Both the position numbers and the translations under genes were made by a program. Of a stretch of DNA of 61,988 bases, positions 45,148-57,585 are shown piece by piece. Origin of the DNA: Saksenaea vasiformis B4078 (taxonomy: Eukaryota > Mucoromycota > Mucoromycetes > Mucorales > Saksenaeaceae); contig JNDT01002240.1 in the NCBI GenBank assembly GCA_000697055.1, positions 1 to 61,988 on the forward strand, given 5' to 3'. The notes under the pieces are model-generated. The model was not told the DNA's origin. It worked only from the letters and a program-made list of their open reading frames with translations, and searched no databases. The number at the start of each line of letters is the position of its first letter. Within the stretch, counting starts at the first letter, position 1.

Positions 45148-47365
45148 CTAACTCTTGTTATGACTTACAATAGTACGTTCCATTACACCCAGTCGACCAC
45201 CTGTAAAACACGGAAAAAAAATCAACTCAGGCTGCATTGCAAATTATGCCAGCAGGTCTTACCTATTTTCCTGCCAATTAACTGTAATTGTGTACTGATC
45301 TTCTGAACGGTTTCCCTTTCACGAAGAAGTTCGCTTTCGTTACTGCCGATAGCGACGTCCATCAGACGAGTCATCCTTCGTAGCTGTTCGAAATCAACAT
45401 CCCTTCTCTGAAAGATCCCGTTACTCTTGGTGAGAAATGTTAATGAGCATAACACAATGTCACGCCCTGTCTTAACATCCTCCATCGGGTTCTCTGATGT
45501 ACTAGTATCGCTACCACTAGCATCATCATCCTTGTCCATTGCTTTTTTCAAAGCGACAAACGCTATCAACCTCTTTAGATAGACACATTGATCAGAAGTT
45601 GGTTTCATCGCTTTCAATAGACTAATCTGCTGCTCAAGGGTAGGAAATTGCAGGTACGCATCCCATGCCACTGAACGCACCTGGGAATCGTATAAATAAA
45701 CCGCTCGTCCTCAAAAATAAACATACCTGGTCCTCCCAACTGTCGTTTTTCAATGCACATAGACATGATTCTACTGCATCCTGAATCTCCTTCAAAACGA
45801 GGTTACCCGCACGATCCAGCGATATTTGTAAAAGTAACCGCAAAATGTACTTGAGCTGCCCTTCAGTATACGCATTTGGCCTACCCAGACGGATCAGCCT
45901 ATTTTTGTGGAAAACGTACGTTTTACCAAGTACGGATGGAATAGCCGAATAGCCGAAGCACCCATCCAAACTGTGTCAAAGGAATGAATTGTCCTTCGTT
46001 CCATCTTTTCGGTATCCGCGCCGTTGCCTTTATCATTGCCTCGTCATGTACTAGATTATATTCCTTAACCGCTTCTTCCCATGCCAGTCTGTCCGGGAAG
46101 GCGCCGTAACATGTCAGCACATGAATGAAATTTGCGAATGCTATGTTTCTGTTATAGTTCCGCATATCTGGCGAAACCGCCCGATAGGGTGCAGGTTCAT
46201 GTCCCTAACGAATCTTTGAGATTGGTGGGCCTTGTGTCTAAAAATCGATATATGTACCAGATTCACCCATAATGCTACAATAGTATCGTAGGCATGTCTC
46301 GCTGTCATCATATTTTGTTCAAACGCAACTACGGAACGTCAGCGATTCCGGTTTTCTGTAACGATATATTACCAATCCTGAAAAGCCACTGATAGATATA
46401 ATTAGGGCATTTCCAGCCGCGTCGGAACCAATGCTGAATACTGCCTGTAACAAGAACAACATTTCGGCCAGACGCAGCTTAAAAAACAAAAAAGAGATAG
46501 TTAGTATGCAACGGTTTCCCACATTTTCTATAGCATAGTACATTGAGAAAGCTTGCGTAAATAATCTTCTCTCTTTTGAGTGCTCAAATCTGTGACTACA
46601 ATCTGCTCGTCGTCCACAAGATCTGGTTCCGGTAGCTATCAGAGGATCATTAATTCTACCGCCCCTCTTGAACATCATTCAAAATTACCTTGCAACGTCG
46701 ATCAAAAAATTCATAAATACAACCTTTTCTGGTTTTTCTTTTTTTTGAACCAGTAAGAACCTAACTTTCTGCATTGATATCGGTTGCGCGGATGGTCTAT
46801 GGCCTTTTTCCGTACCTCTTTCAACTTTAATGATTGTTCGTCATCTAAAAAGCGACTGGCCATATCGGCTAACTTGACTGCATCCTCGTCTTCGTCATCG
46901 TCCGACGAGTCAGTTGCTAATAAATCATAATCTTCAGCGCCCATATCTTTTGTCTTCTTCTCGGGTCCTGGTTCTTTGAGCGTGTCGAGATCGCTGTCGT
47001 CGTCCTCGCTTTCCGCGTTGAGCTTCTCAAATAACTTTTTGGATGCAATTTGTCCATCAGTACTTTCCATTAGAAAAAAAATACTTCACCTCATTCAATT
47101 CGTTATGCGATTCTTGTCGTACTGTTCGGCGCTTTTTTCTGGACAGCAATGATTCTACTGTGTAATCTGACTTGATTCCCGAACTTGAACTGGCATTACT
47201 CGTGCCGGCATCCGGATTATCGTTCTTTTTTTCGTCATTCGTGGCCGTAGAAGATCTTGTGATCCTTCGTCGTGGGAACTGTAATGTAGTCTGCATGGGG
47301 CAAGCGATTGACTTGCGATTCAGAACGCACCATAGTGGTAGTCCTTCTTTCGGTGACTGTTGCAT
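45148..47365 (-). CDS. Multi-exon protein with acidic N-terminus and helical C-terminal domain, unassigned (possibly SMC5/6-associated CANIN type)
   Basis: Start ATG at 47365; exon 1 (47365-47090) is basic/Ser-rich (FPRRRITRSSTATN, YTVESLLSRKKRRTV). An intron with a perfect TACTGAT branch site leads to an acidic exon from 47034 (LFEKLNAESEDDDSDLDTL; LLATDSSDDDEDED). Later exons read PEPDLVDDEQIVVTDL, LRLAEMLFLLQAVFSIGSDA, FEQNMMTARHAYDTIVALWV, NIAFANFIHVLTCYGAFPDR, LGRPNAYTEGQLKYILRLLL, WDAYLQFPTLEQQISLLKAM and IGGRLGVMERTIVSHNKS, the last ending at 45148. The helical core loosely recalls CANIN-domain proteins that tether SMC5/6, but this is weak recall. The exons around 46740 and 45930 do not join with normal introns by hand, so either very short introns or a lesion exists. 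Confidence 0.6.
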
Positions 47366-48629
47366 CGGGAAACAAAAATGGTTAATGCGCGTAAATAACG
47401 CGTCAGTTTATGACAGGCAAGTACTGCATTTGCATCAGCATTGTGAGCTAACTACGTTTTTGTCCAATCAGCCTTATATTTGATGCCAAAAATGCTGATT
47501 CCAGCTTTTAACGCTTCCGTCAATAGTAGCGCGAACTGGCTCTCAGCATCTTGAGTATGAACCTATTTCGTTAACGCAGGTGCCTATGTCGTACGTGCTT
47601 TTATCCGCCACTTTCTCACGGATGATCTAGCTTCTTAATATGAATGTATGCATGGGATTTGACCGTAATTGGAGGAACAACCTCCGCAACAGCATCTAAG
47701 TGCCTTTATATGATATACATTACTTCCTTCACGAAAAATAAGGGTTAGATTGATTCCGAGACGACTAAAGCCAAACTGGATTTGCTTAATGCCTCCAACA
47801 AAGAAAAGTCCTATTCAGTCAGTTCCAGCATAATCTCCATCACTCGTAGCGTTATACTATGTAACAAACCTGTTATATGGAAGTCTCAGACCCTTAGCTG
47901 CATAAAATTCGAGCGCTTTATACAATACAACTATTCATCCGTTATGATACCAATAGGATTCAGTATCATTAAGCGAGAAGAAGAGCTTCTTCGAAGCCTG
48001 GTCTAGTCTAGAAAGGGATCGACATTGTAATATGGGTGAAAGGTAACACAATGGTTGTGATGACTGTTGTCATACACACCTGTCACCGGGAATAACATTT
48101 TTGAATACTTGATCATGAAAAGACTCGGCATCTGTATAAATAGGATAACGAACCATCCCAAAGGTTAGTAATTTGTATGCAGATGGTACAAAGATGAATG
48201 GTCAATTACTTTGCAACGAGATATTACGGGGGTTTAGGTAATTGAAAGGGCCCTTGCATCAGCATGTGACTTGATTGAAACGGTGTGTTCCTGCGGATGT
48301 CGGACTCTCTTTTTTTTTATTCCTTGCCAAGAAAGTGAGGTCATTTCATTTCTTTCCCTTTGTTATTTATTTATTACCTTACTGCTGCTTTCTAATATTT
48401 GAACATATGATATGTCGTTTTCATTCACAAGAGATCGTACAAACGAAATAAGAGTATGTTATATTTCCTTTTTCTTTTTTCTTTTTGGAATGATATTGTA
48501 TCGCGTTCATTCTAATAATAAACTCTATTATATTCACCTCCTGAGATGGATCAAAGGATGAAATAACATGTATACTATAGGATACCAATCGGGGTGGTCA
48601 AGACCGAAGACCTAGGCAAGTATTGAGGA
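47366..48629. other. Intergenic spacer between divergent genes
   Basis: Between the minus-strand gene at 45148-47365 and the plus-strand syntaxin gene. Only short unrelated frames are present. T-rich tracts near 48310-48350 and 48465-48485 look like promoter-type poly(dA:dT) sequence. Confidence 0.4.
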
Positions 48630-50070
48630 ATGCGTTTGCTTTTGAATCAATGTAAAACCAACGTTGCACAAACTATGCCTTGCACACTTCTCAGCCATGA
48701 ATTTGGTCCTCAGCGAACTCCTGCTGGTTTCCGCTCTCCAGTAGATCGTTATCCACCTCCTCCAAGGCGAGGTGTACGAGACCCCATAAGTGAAGACGAT
48801 ACTTATGAACTACAATCTGTTCGAGTTGACATCAGTACCATGGAAGGTTTCTTTGAAGAAGTAATTATGGTTGAAACTATTACGGGTCCTTGATATCCAA
48901 AAATCATAGATTGGAAGATTAAAGAATGAAGTGAATACGGTCAAAGACAATGTGGACCAAGTTACCGAGCTCCATATGTCTGCTCTTGTATCTCACAGCG
49001 AACAGCGAACACGAGAAATATCCAAAGATCTGGACCGCTTGCAGAATGGGACACGAAAACTAACGACCGACATAAAAAAGCGGATTCAGGGTGAGTCTAT
49101 TTAATCCTGTGAACAGGATCATTTGACCTATGAGTATGAAGATTTGGAAATGATGAACGGCCGTTTGCCGGATGACTCGAACAATCAAATTCGTCGTGCA
49201 CAAGTAAATACAAGTTGTAGCAATTCGGTCTATTGATCATCGCATAAATAGACTGCGACACTACGGAAACGTTTTTTGGACGTTATTCAGGAATACCAAG
49301 ATGTGGAACGTTCGTATAAGCAAAAATACCGACAACACATTGGAAGGCAGATCCATATTGGTAAGCTAGAGATGCGAAAAAGTGACAAGGAAGCTGGAAC
49401 TTCGTTTACAGTTAAGCCGGAGGCAACGGACGACGAGATTGATGCTGTTATTGATTCCGATCAGCCACCACAGATATTTGCACAATCCGTACGTGTCTGT
49501 CTATTCATCGATTTCTTATGTCTTCAGCATAGTTAATGCAAGCCACCCGTGTGGGCGAGGCACAAAGTGTACTGTCAGAGGTGCAGTCGCGACATGGCGA
49601 CATCAAACGAATTGAAAAAACTATTCTGGTACGTCACTGCCTCATGCAAAGGGTATGACTCGAATGTCTTCTTTATGCATAGGAACTTCATCAATTATTC
49701 ACGGAGATGTCGATGCTAGTGGATGAGCAAGGCGTGATTCTCGGACAAGCCCAAGAGCATGCCGAAACCACAACAAGAGATTTGGAACAAGGTAATAAAT
49801 TTATCGCTAAAGCTATCCAAAGCGCCAAATCCACGCGTGCCGTAAGTAATATGCAGTTTGCTTACATTGTAGTAAACCGTCTTGTTTTGTTTAGAAAAAA
49901 TGGTGCTGTTTTTTCATCGTCATCATTATATGTGTGGTCATTGCAATTCTGGTCTGGTGGTTTGGATTTGGGCATCCGGTAAGAGAAAAAATAGGATTTG
50001 ATCATTGGCTATGTCTCATCGAAGATTTGGTTGATAGGGCGTTGGCAATCAAACAACGACATCAGGTTAA
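48630..50070 (+). CDS. Plasma-membrane syntaxin (Sso1/Sso2-like Qa-SNARE)
   Basis: Qa-SNARE for fusion of secretory vesicles with the plasma membrane. Eight exons: 48630-48860, 48910-49090, 49142-49203, 49252-49488, 49533-49628, 49683-49841, 49895-49978, 50038-50070, giving about 360 aa. The Habc domain contains MEGFFEEIGRLKNEV, TVKDNVDQVTELHMSAL and VIQEYQDVERSYKQKYRQ. The SNARE helix runs from RHGDIKRIEKTILELHQLF through MSMLVDEQGV to AETTTRDLEQGNKF; the central Gln is the Q in DEQG. One C-terminal anchor follows (FFIVIIICVVIAILVWWF), ending HPGVGNQTTTSG. The start is uncertain: M at 48630 or at 48675; the lead is Pro/Arg-rich. The last exon is only 33 bp, but a donor GTAAGA and acceptor GATAG flank it properly. 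Confidence 0.88.
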
Positions 50071-53000
50071 GCATATTCACACTAAAATACTTCCCGTTAC
50101 TAGAGACTCCCCAATAAAAAAAAATACATTAACTCGTTTTAGTCGCTGTTCTCGGGATTTTATCGTGATTTTTACTTGAAAAGGAGGCGAGTTCATACGC
50201 TTTAGTACCCTAGTTCTCACGACTTTCGATCACTTCTGCTTTTTCTTTCTCTCATGACTGGAACGTTCATGAGTTCTGTCCCATGCCAGCAGAAACGCAA
50301 TTGATCGAACTTGAACTCTTACTCATGGCAGAAAAAGAACACTGGCAGTTTGGGGACACTTAACTGCTCAGGTCGGTCCGAGAGTAGGGTCTCCCTTTCT
50401 AATTTTTCTTTTGCAGAATATATTGGGAATAGAATACAGACGTTGATGCCTCCTTGTTATCCTCATTTCTAAAAGCTATAGATTAAAAAGACATAAAGAA
50501 AGTAAGATTACAGTAGCCTCTCTGTTGTTCAGCACCCGACCTGCAATTTGCGGTTGAGGTATGGAACATTTGTCGTCCCGGTTGCTTTGCAAATCTACAA
50601 AGTTTACGTGTCGACATACTCCAGAGCAGCCGTTCATGCGCGGGAGGACACGAACTCACAGGAAACGAAGCTCCGCTCTACGCAGCACGTCAAAAACCAC
50701 GTAGCAGAACGTGTCGTTCAACGTTCTGATAGCGGGAAAAAGGTCGTACATTCCCCTGTAGAAGCCGACATTTTTTCTTGGGCTTGAATTATTGCCCGAG
50801 ACCAACCTAGGTCTCCAGAAGCACTGTCTCAAGATGCTTGACGGCTTTTTTGGCCTGACGATGTCATTCGCATTATAGCCGTGGAAATGATGATGCAGCT
50901 TCCAACCACATGTTGCTCCTAATTCAATCTTGATTGGCCACACTCGGATCTATGATGTGCTATCGACCTCTCTGGTCAATCTATCTTGGAATTTTATATC
51001 TTTTCCATCCAGGTGTCGTGGATGTTCACGCCGCGTATGGAAAATACTGAAAACAGCACCATTCAATCATATGTCCATTACCGAGGAGCAAACAAGATTT
51101 TTTAAGGTGAAGAAGCACAACTGCCCATGTTGCAACAAGTGGAGACATAGGGTAGACATGTTCGGTCCGATATATGGAAATTCCACTACTCGATGATCAG
51201 TCTCTTCAATTAAAAAACAACAACAATAAAGCCATCATTACGTCAGTACATTTCAAGTATGAAGCTTCCTACATCAGATATGGCCTCTATTCAATTCTGG
51301 GCGTACGCTTCGTTCATTCGACCCGCAGTTTCTCCGAAAATCGAGGACATGACGATATGCGTAAGGGCACCAAGAGAGACACAATCGAAAAAGTTCACGC
51401 ATTGGGAGTAGGGGAAAATTCAGGTACGTGCCCTATAAGGACTCTACATGGTTTCAACAAGTGATCCTGACACTTACAAGGACCAGTCTCTAAATATCAT
51501 ACAAAGTTGACATGGGTCAGGTAAGTCAGCGAGGTCACTGTGGCGAACATGACAAAAGAAATGGTGATTCTGGCAGGTATTGGTATATTCAATCGGCAGT
51601 GTGCACGAAAGCACAAGAATTTGGATTTGTTGAAACGATCATATAACAAGCAACATGAAGATTGGCATTTGGTAAGCATTTGAGAATTACTGTCCTACGT
51701 CGCTACATCCCGATACGACGAGTACTACGTACTGTTGTCAGTTTGATTTCACTGTTGCTTCAGAGAAAAATAATAAATAAGGAGGGCGGGTGGGACCAAT
51801 TAAGCTTAGGTTAGGAATAACATGCAATAGGCCGGTTGGTGAAACGAAGGTCGATAGGATGGTGGCATGTCTGTGATATAACCAGTTTTACGTCCCGTCC
51901 ATGGTTAGAAGCACATCGGAAACTTGTTATGCTTAGTGAAAGAACTTAAAATAGAAAAGAACAATTGTGAAAGAGCATTAGGCTACAGATGAAGCAATGC
52001 GGCCAGAGATGTCTACCATAGCTTTGGTTCGCATTTCACCAGCCGTCATATTCGTAAGCATGTGGCATACGTTTTTGGGAATTGCGAGCTTGACTTTTAC
52101 CAAATGCAATGGCAGTTTCTGTGGAACCAACATACTGCTTACTGAAAGCTGGACTCAGTGACGTATTGGATCCGCGATCAAACGGCACCAAGCACACCGT
52201 GTGAAATGCTCCAAGAGTGCTACCACAATATCCGCTGTCTATGTGATCCATTCTTGCACAAGGTACTTATATGGCATACATAAATCATATCAAAAGACCC
52301 TAGAGGCTCTTGAGAATGTAGAGGATGATAGGCGACACATTCTCTCCTATAACCCTATGATGACATTGATTACAGGGTTACAGATTACAGTTCCTGCAGT
52401 ACAAAATGTGGTATCGGGAAGTTGTCCCCCTAATTTCAAGTATACTGCATATGAGTGCGATATGCATAATGTGGCGCCAAGACACTGTGGTATCTTTTCC
52501 TTTGTTCCTATCCCTTTTCATCTATTTCTTTTATTCAATTTCTGGTTGCTCAATACATCCTTTTCCCCGGCCCCTGTGTTTGATGACCAAAGAAATGCCA
52601 TTGCTTAAACCAATTCCAGAAATAGAGACACATTACGTGAATGCTATGCAAACAACAAAGTGTACTATAATTGAGTTGATAATGGATACGGCATAGTATT
52701 TTCTCTTAGTGGCGCTTGCTTGTCAATGACGTACTTTGGGAAACGGCTTTCTGTTTCAAAATGTAGTTGTCTTGCGGAAAAACACTCTGTTTTTTAACAC
52801 CTGCAGTAGTGTGCATCGTATTTCATCGGTGATTGATCAATGTGATTGCAAGGGCAGTGAAGGAGTTCAAGGCACAGCGACGCACAAGCAAAAAAAGAAC
52901 GAATTTTCCCGAGTAAGATTAGTAGTATTGTGCACTGTTTTCTTTCAAGACACAAATTGCTATACCAAGTTTCTCCTATTACTTGTTTTTGTTTTATGCA

Positions 53001-53449
53001 TATATCCATACTAGTTTAGCTTATCTCCGTGAAGAAAAAAAAAATTTCAGAAGAATCTTTCATCCGACGAACCCGAACTTTAGAAAATGTGAAAAGATCG
53101 AACAAACAATTCTCTTTTTATAAATATGGGAAAGCCGAGGTCTACACAGTTGAGAAAGTGGACCTTTTTTTATAGGTGGCGGAATGGGTACAAAAGAAGG
53201 AGTTGGTCTGACTCAGTCATGTACAGATCGGTGCAGTACGCGCGCGGCGCATTCTCTTAGTATACATCGCGGATGCAAATAGAAGCAGGTAACGACGCTT
53301 ATTGGGACAAAAGGAAATGAAACCAAATTAGGAGCACTTCAAGGTTATTCTCACCAACACGCAGGCGCATTCACATAAAACCAATACTCAACATAGTTTT
53401 GTACATATGTCATTCTACACTTCTTCTTTCCCTAATTTTCTTTTCTCAT
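50071..53449. other. Decayed region, no intact gene
   Basis: Short protein-like islands exist but do not join: around 51540-51675 (+) TVANMTKEMVILAGIGIFNR then NLDLLKRSYNKQHEDWHL; around 52080-52270 (+) CELDFYQMQWQFLWNQHTAY, a stop, then LDSVTYWIRDQTAPSTPCEM and LCDPFLHKVLIWHT. These look like relics of one or more transposon or duplicated genes interrupted by stops. No terminal repeats were found by eye. Confidence 0.4.
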
Positions 53450-53986
53450 ATGGTACTATTAAACAAAAAAGTGTTACGATTATTTCACCGTCAAAATGCC
53501 AAGCAGCGACCAGGATCAGAAGATGGTACCATAAGAAGATCCAATCGACCACTCTCCCGATTGTGGGCTGGAAGACGACACTATGGTAGAGAAAAAGAAA
53601 GTACACGGTTAGACATAGCGGACCCACCAGATTTCGCATCTTCATGGCTTGTCAGTACTCCAAGTGAAAAGCTGGAAGTGGAGCCTGCTGATTTCATCCG
53701 GTTGTCAAGTACAACGTCATCTGCTTCTGGTACTTTCTGGGATGAAAGCACTGTTTCAACAGCATGTACATCAGTGGATGAAGGCAGTATAAAGCAAAAT
53801 CGATTTTCTGTACCTTCTTCCCATTCGGCTTTTGTGGACAGGGAACTACCGACTACACAATTTGTCAACAAGCATGCGCATAAAACAAGACCTATCAGTT
53901 CCTCATGCATCGGCTTGGCAGAACAAGTCAGATTTATACTCGGCGACGCCATCTTTGAAGCGGATAGAGAACTTGAACTTGCCTAA
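53450..53986 (+). CDS. Hypothetical Ser/Thr-rich protein
   Basis: Single-exon frame, 178 aa from MVLLNKKVLRLFHR. Basic N-terminus (NAKQRPGSEDGTIRRSNR; RLWAGRRHYGREKEST), a Ser/Thr-rich middle, and a more ordered C-terminus CIGLAEQVRFILGDAIFEAD ending RELELA. No family was recognised. A longer frame starts upstream at 53399 with a hydrophobic lead (MYICHSTLLLSLIFFSHMV), so a signal anchor cannot be excluded. Coding bias looks real against the AT-rich surroundings. Confidence 0.6.
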   Translation: MVLLNKKVLRLFHRQNAKQRPGSEDGTIRRSNRPLSRLWAGRRHYGREKESTRLDIADPPDFASSWLVSTPSEKLEVEPADFIRLSSTTSSASGTFWDESTVSTACTSVDEGSIKQNRFSVPSSHSAFVDRELPTTQFVNKHAHKTRPISSSCIGLAEQVRFILGDAIFEADRELELA

Positions 53987-54172
53987 TCCATAAAGAACCA
54001 TGTACTTTTATCATAATCTGTATGCTTTTTTAACAAAATCAATGATATGTTTATTGAAAATACAAAACACAATTCATTTCTCATGTAACATACTCCTTTT
54101 CCTTATTTCCGGGAAAACGTTTTTTCTTTTATTTGTTTTGTTGTGAATGTCAAATGTGTATTACATATGCAG

Positions 54173-54790
54173 TCAAAGCTTCTTTTTCAAGACCAAGAAA
54201 TGAAGATCCTTGATCTTCAAGTTTTCCGGCCATACAAATGGAATCCGTTCACCAGTCTCTTCAAAACCAAGCTTCTTATACCATTTCAGAATCTCCGTTC
54301 GATTCTCTAACACATGCATCACAGCCCTTTCAAATCCCATAGACTTCATCTTCTCTAATGCCGCTCGGAAGAGCTTGCCACCGATACCGCACGATTGAAC
54401 CTTTGGATTCACTGCAAACAATCCCACTTCCGCTTCCTCTTTGCCATCAGGTTGGACCTGAATAGTGCCTACAAGCACGTCTGAATCACCAACACGCTCA
54501 AATGCATAGAGCAACACGTTTGGCTTTCCTTGTTCCTGGATATAACGTCCGACGTCCTCCACCGTAGCACGCTCGCCTCCAACTAGATGGCTTTCCGTTG
54601 TCCAACCACCAGCTAAATCATTCTTCACTGTTACCAAACCTCAAGCCAAAAAAAAAAAAAACCTGGTAACGGGCTTACCATTATCTGCCCGATAAGCTGC
54701 GTTGATAATAGTGTGGGCATCTTCACTGTACTTCAGATCTTCCAACGTCGCTTCACGAACGATAATATGCCGGCCGTTGTCTTGAACCAT
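54173..54790 (-). CDS. GNAT-family N-acetyltransferase
   Basis: Two exons, 54790-54679 and 54612-54173, give 183 aa. The start MVQDNGRHIIVREATLEDL opens directly into the first GNAT strand and helix. The intron lies after AYRADN and the next exon resumes AGGWTTESHLVGGERATVED. The acetyl-CoA loop is VQSCGIGGKLFRAALEKM, preceded by strand VGTIQVQPD and EVGLFAVNP; the C-terminal strand and helix read AVMHVLENRTEILKWYKKLG and GFEETG. This is the general GNAT layout of enzymes acetylating small amines or protein N-termini; substrate is not predictable. A poly-A/T run of 13 lies in the intron. Confidence 0.88.
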
Positions 54791-54879
54791 TTAAATTGAT
54801 GGGATAGGAAAGAGCTGCAAATGACGACTTATAAGGCGGTCTGTAAAAGAAAAAGATTTTACTTAAAATGGATTCTAAA

Positions 54880-55150
54880 TGAATCCCATCTGAGTCAAAC
54901 ACAATGGATCCTATAACGATCATCCCCGAACATATCCGAATGGCCGGACATCGGAAATAAGGCCGTTAATTGGGGAGGATACCAATGGATCCCTCTGAGT
55001 CAAATGTAGTTTACTCCTGAGTGGGTGAGCGGTAACATCAAGAGACAACACCGTCAGCTTCGTGAATCCCCGTCTGAGTCAAACACAATTTGCCGAATGC
55101 CCGGAGATCAGAGATAACACCGTCAACTTGGGAGGAGTACAAATCTTATC
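54880..55150 (+). repeat. Three diverged ~80-100 bp tandem units
   Basis: CTGAGTCAAACACAAT occurs near 54889 and 55072 and as CTGAGTCAAATGTAGT near 54992. Between them ACACCGTCAGCTTCGTG, ACACCGTCAACTTGGGAGGA and GCCGTTAATTGGGGAGGA correspond. This looks like one end of a repeat element; I found no convincing inverted partner before 56.3 kb. The rest of the 54791-56493 spacer holds no gene. Confidence 0.65.
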
Positions 55151-56493
55151 GATCCACCCTTCTCATGGCGTAATATCTTTTGATCCAATGTTATGTCCCT
55201 CATTTTTAAATCTGATCTGCTACGTGAAGGAGGTTGGCCATTTGTCACCTGGCTGGCAATGCAACCCGCATGAAGTTTTGCTATCTTAAAGATGCGTAAA
55301 ATCCAAAATATATTCATTTCCAACGAAGCCACGGTGTCGTAACTCTCACATTGGCCTGCACGAGACCGCGGATCATGCTTAGTGAAACGTCTGTCCACAT
55401 GAAGTCCAACCCCCGCAATGCATAATCTGCACTCATTTGAACGCCAGGCATTAACTACGAGATTCTCTGTAACAATGATCTCTCAGTCGAACGTAGTACA
55501 ATCGACAGCTGTGATTGTATGTACCAAAATCGGCAATAAGGTCAAAAGATGATTTTAACCATTTTGATTCTGCATTCAATTTCCTTGACCATTCAGGTTG
55601 GGAGCAAGGGGCTAAAGATTTACCTTAAACTAGAGCTTTGCTCTATAAAAATAGCCTCGTGTTTGCGATATTCTAATCTAACTACGGCTACATTTACGGA
55701 AACGGGCTTTGCCAGGTCATCGTCCTATGGTCATAGTGCAAGCAGTGGTGTCTTAATGCGGAGCTTGTGCTACCAAGGCAAAGATCGGATCTTGCGGGGA
55801 TCAGCAACAAGTGACGTATAGTAACCTATGTCGTAGGGAACAAGTCCTTATTCTCAGGCAGATGAACAGGCTCAATATCATAATACAACACGTTCGCAAA
55901 GACAACATACTGTGGTGACATTTATTCGGATATCCAAAAAGAAAACGGCACAAGATCGAAAACGAACGTTGTACAATTGAAAATAGATGTTGCGATGTCG
56001 ACTTTTGTTTGCCATACCCTTGGAAGAAAAAATGGGTTTTCTCAGGTGTTTCTTAATAAAGATAACCGTTGAACGTGAGCACCGGGATAATAGGTGGCGT
56101 GCTGATGAAGGAGGGCCACATGAAGAGTCTCATTTCAGCAATCTGATATACAGCCATCAACTTCTTTGTATGTTGTGAGAAATCTTATTTGCATCGCAGT
56201 CCCTTATTCGTTTTCTTTATCATTACTGAGGATGGCGCTAAAATAACATATCTTATCTGGTCTGTCCTGGTTTTGCCAGGTTTAAATTGTTTGGCATTTT
56301 ATGCGTTCGGACCTGGGAGGCAAACTTAAGAAAGATACAGGACATGCTCATGGGACGATGCGAACGTTATGCTCCAGAAGAGTAACAAACGATGTAAATA
56401 CAATGATACGGATCCTTTCTGGTCATTCCCTAGCGGTGGTTTAATTATAAGTTTAACAAATCTCGGTGGTTTCACTGAACTTCTGCACAAGCA

Positions 56494-57585
56494 ATGACAG
56501 ACCAACAAGGTAAAGTGAGTTGTAGCATATTCAACGCAGCTCATCATGTGCCGCGATGAAGTAATGCTTGGAGAATACTTGACATTCGCCACTGAATTGG
56601 CGAGAGAGGCCGGCGCCATCATCAAGTCTGCTATGGCAACCAGAATGTCAGGTTCAGGCACAAGCGTTGCGATGAAATGTGACAATCCCTCTGACCTCGT
56701 GACTGAAACCGACCAGGCTGTCGAGCAGTTTATCAAAACACGTTTGCAAGACACCTACCCGGATCATAGGTGCATTCGTCTCATGCGAATCAGCTTCTTA
56801 CCCAGCTTTCTAGATTTATTGGCGAGGAAACCATGTCTTCGGGAGCGAAAACTGAATTCACAGACAAGCCCACGTGGATCGTGGACCCTATCGGTGAAGT
56901 AGCTCCAATGGATCTATTATCTCTAACATGTTAATGAACAGACGGGACGACAAACTTTGTTCATGGTTTTCCCTTTGTGGCAGTCTCCATTGGACTTACC
57001 ATCGACAAACAACCAGTCCTAGGTGTGATATACAATCCCCTTCTTGATGAGTTGTATACCGGAGCAAAAGGACTGGGGGCTTTCCTGAACGAGAGCATAC
57101 CTCTACCGTTGTCGAAACCAGTACCGCCACTCCAAGATCTCTCGCACTGTTTGGTAGCCACGGAAGCTGGATCTGACCGATCACCTGCAGTGCTGAGCAA
57201 GAAGATAGAGACAATGCACGCGATTTTGCGAAGAAAAGGTGGTGCCTCCAAGGCTGCAGAAGCGCATAGTATTCGTTCAACAGGTTCTGCGGCGCTTAAT
57301 ATGTGTTGCGTAGCAAAAGGCATTATTGATGTATACTGGGAAGTTGGCTGCTGGGAATGGGATGTCACCGCCGCTATTGTTATTGTTCAGGAATCTGGGG
57401 GGATTGTATTGACGGGCGGTTCTGATCCGGATGAGAGCCCTGCAAATATCTTTGGACGAAAATATATGGCCATCCGCGGTGCTTCGGATACAGAAAGTCA
57501 GTTCAGGATAGCACGCGAAATGTGGGATATCATACCCGATATTGATGCTTCACGGAAACCCGTCCCTGGCGGTTTTGAACCATAG
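56494..57585 (+). CDS. Inositol-1-monophosphatase
   Basis: Mg-dependent, Li-sensitive phosphatase that releases free myo-inositol from inositol monophosphate. Four exons: 56494-56509, 56562-56769, 56814-56893, 56942-57585, giving 315 aa. Exon 1 is only 16 bp (MTDQQ). The first metal motif is FIGEET, the central motif [12 protein letters not shown] is split by the third intron, and the third, [17 protein letters not shown], is intact. [17 protein letters not shown] is the conserved substrate loop. All three metal-binding motifs are complete and the length is typical, so the gene appears functional. It is followed after ~750 bp by the acinus homologue on the same strand. Confidence 0.95.

Noticed and set aside
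50548..50787. 79-codon frame with basic C-terminus
   Set aside because: No start context, no homologous look and it overlaps equally long antisense frames.
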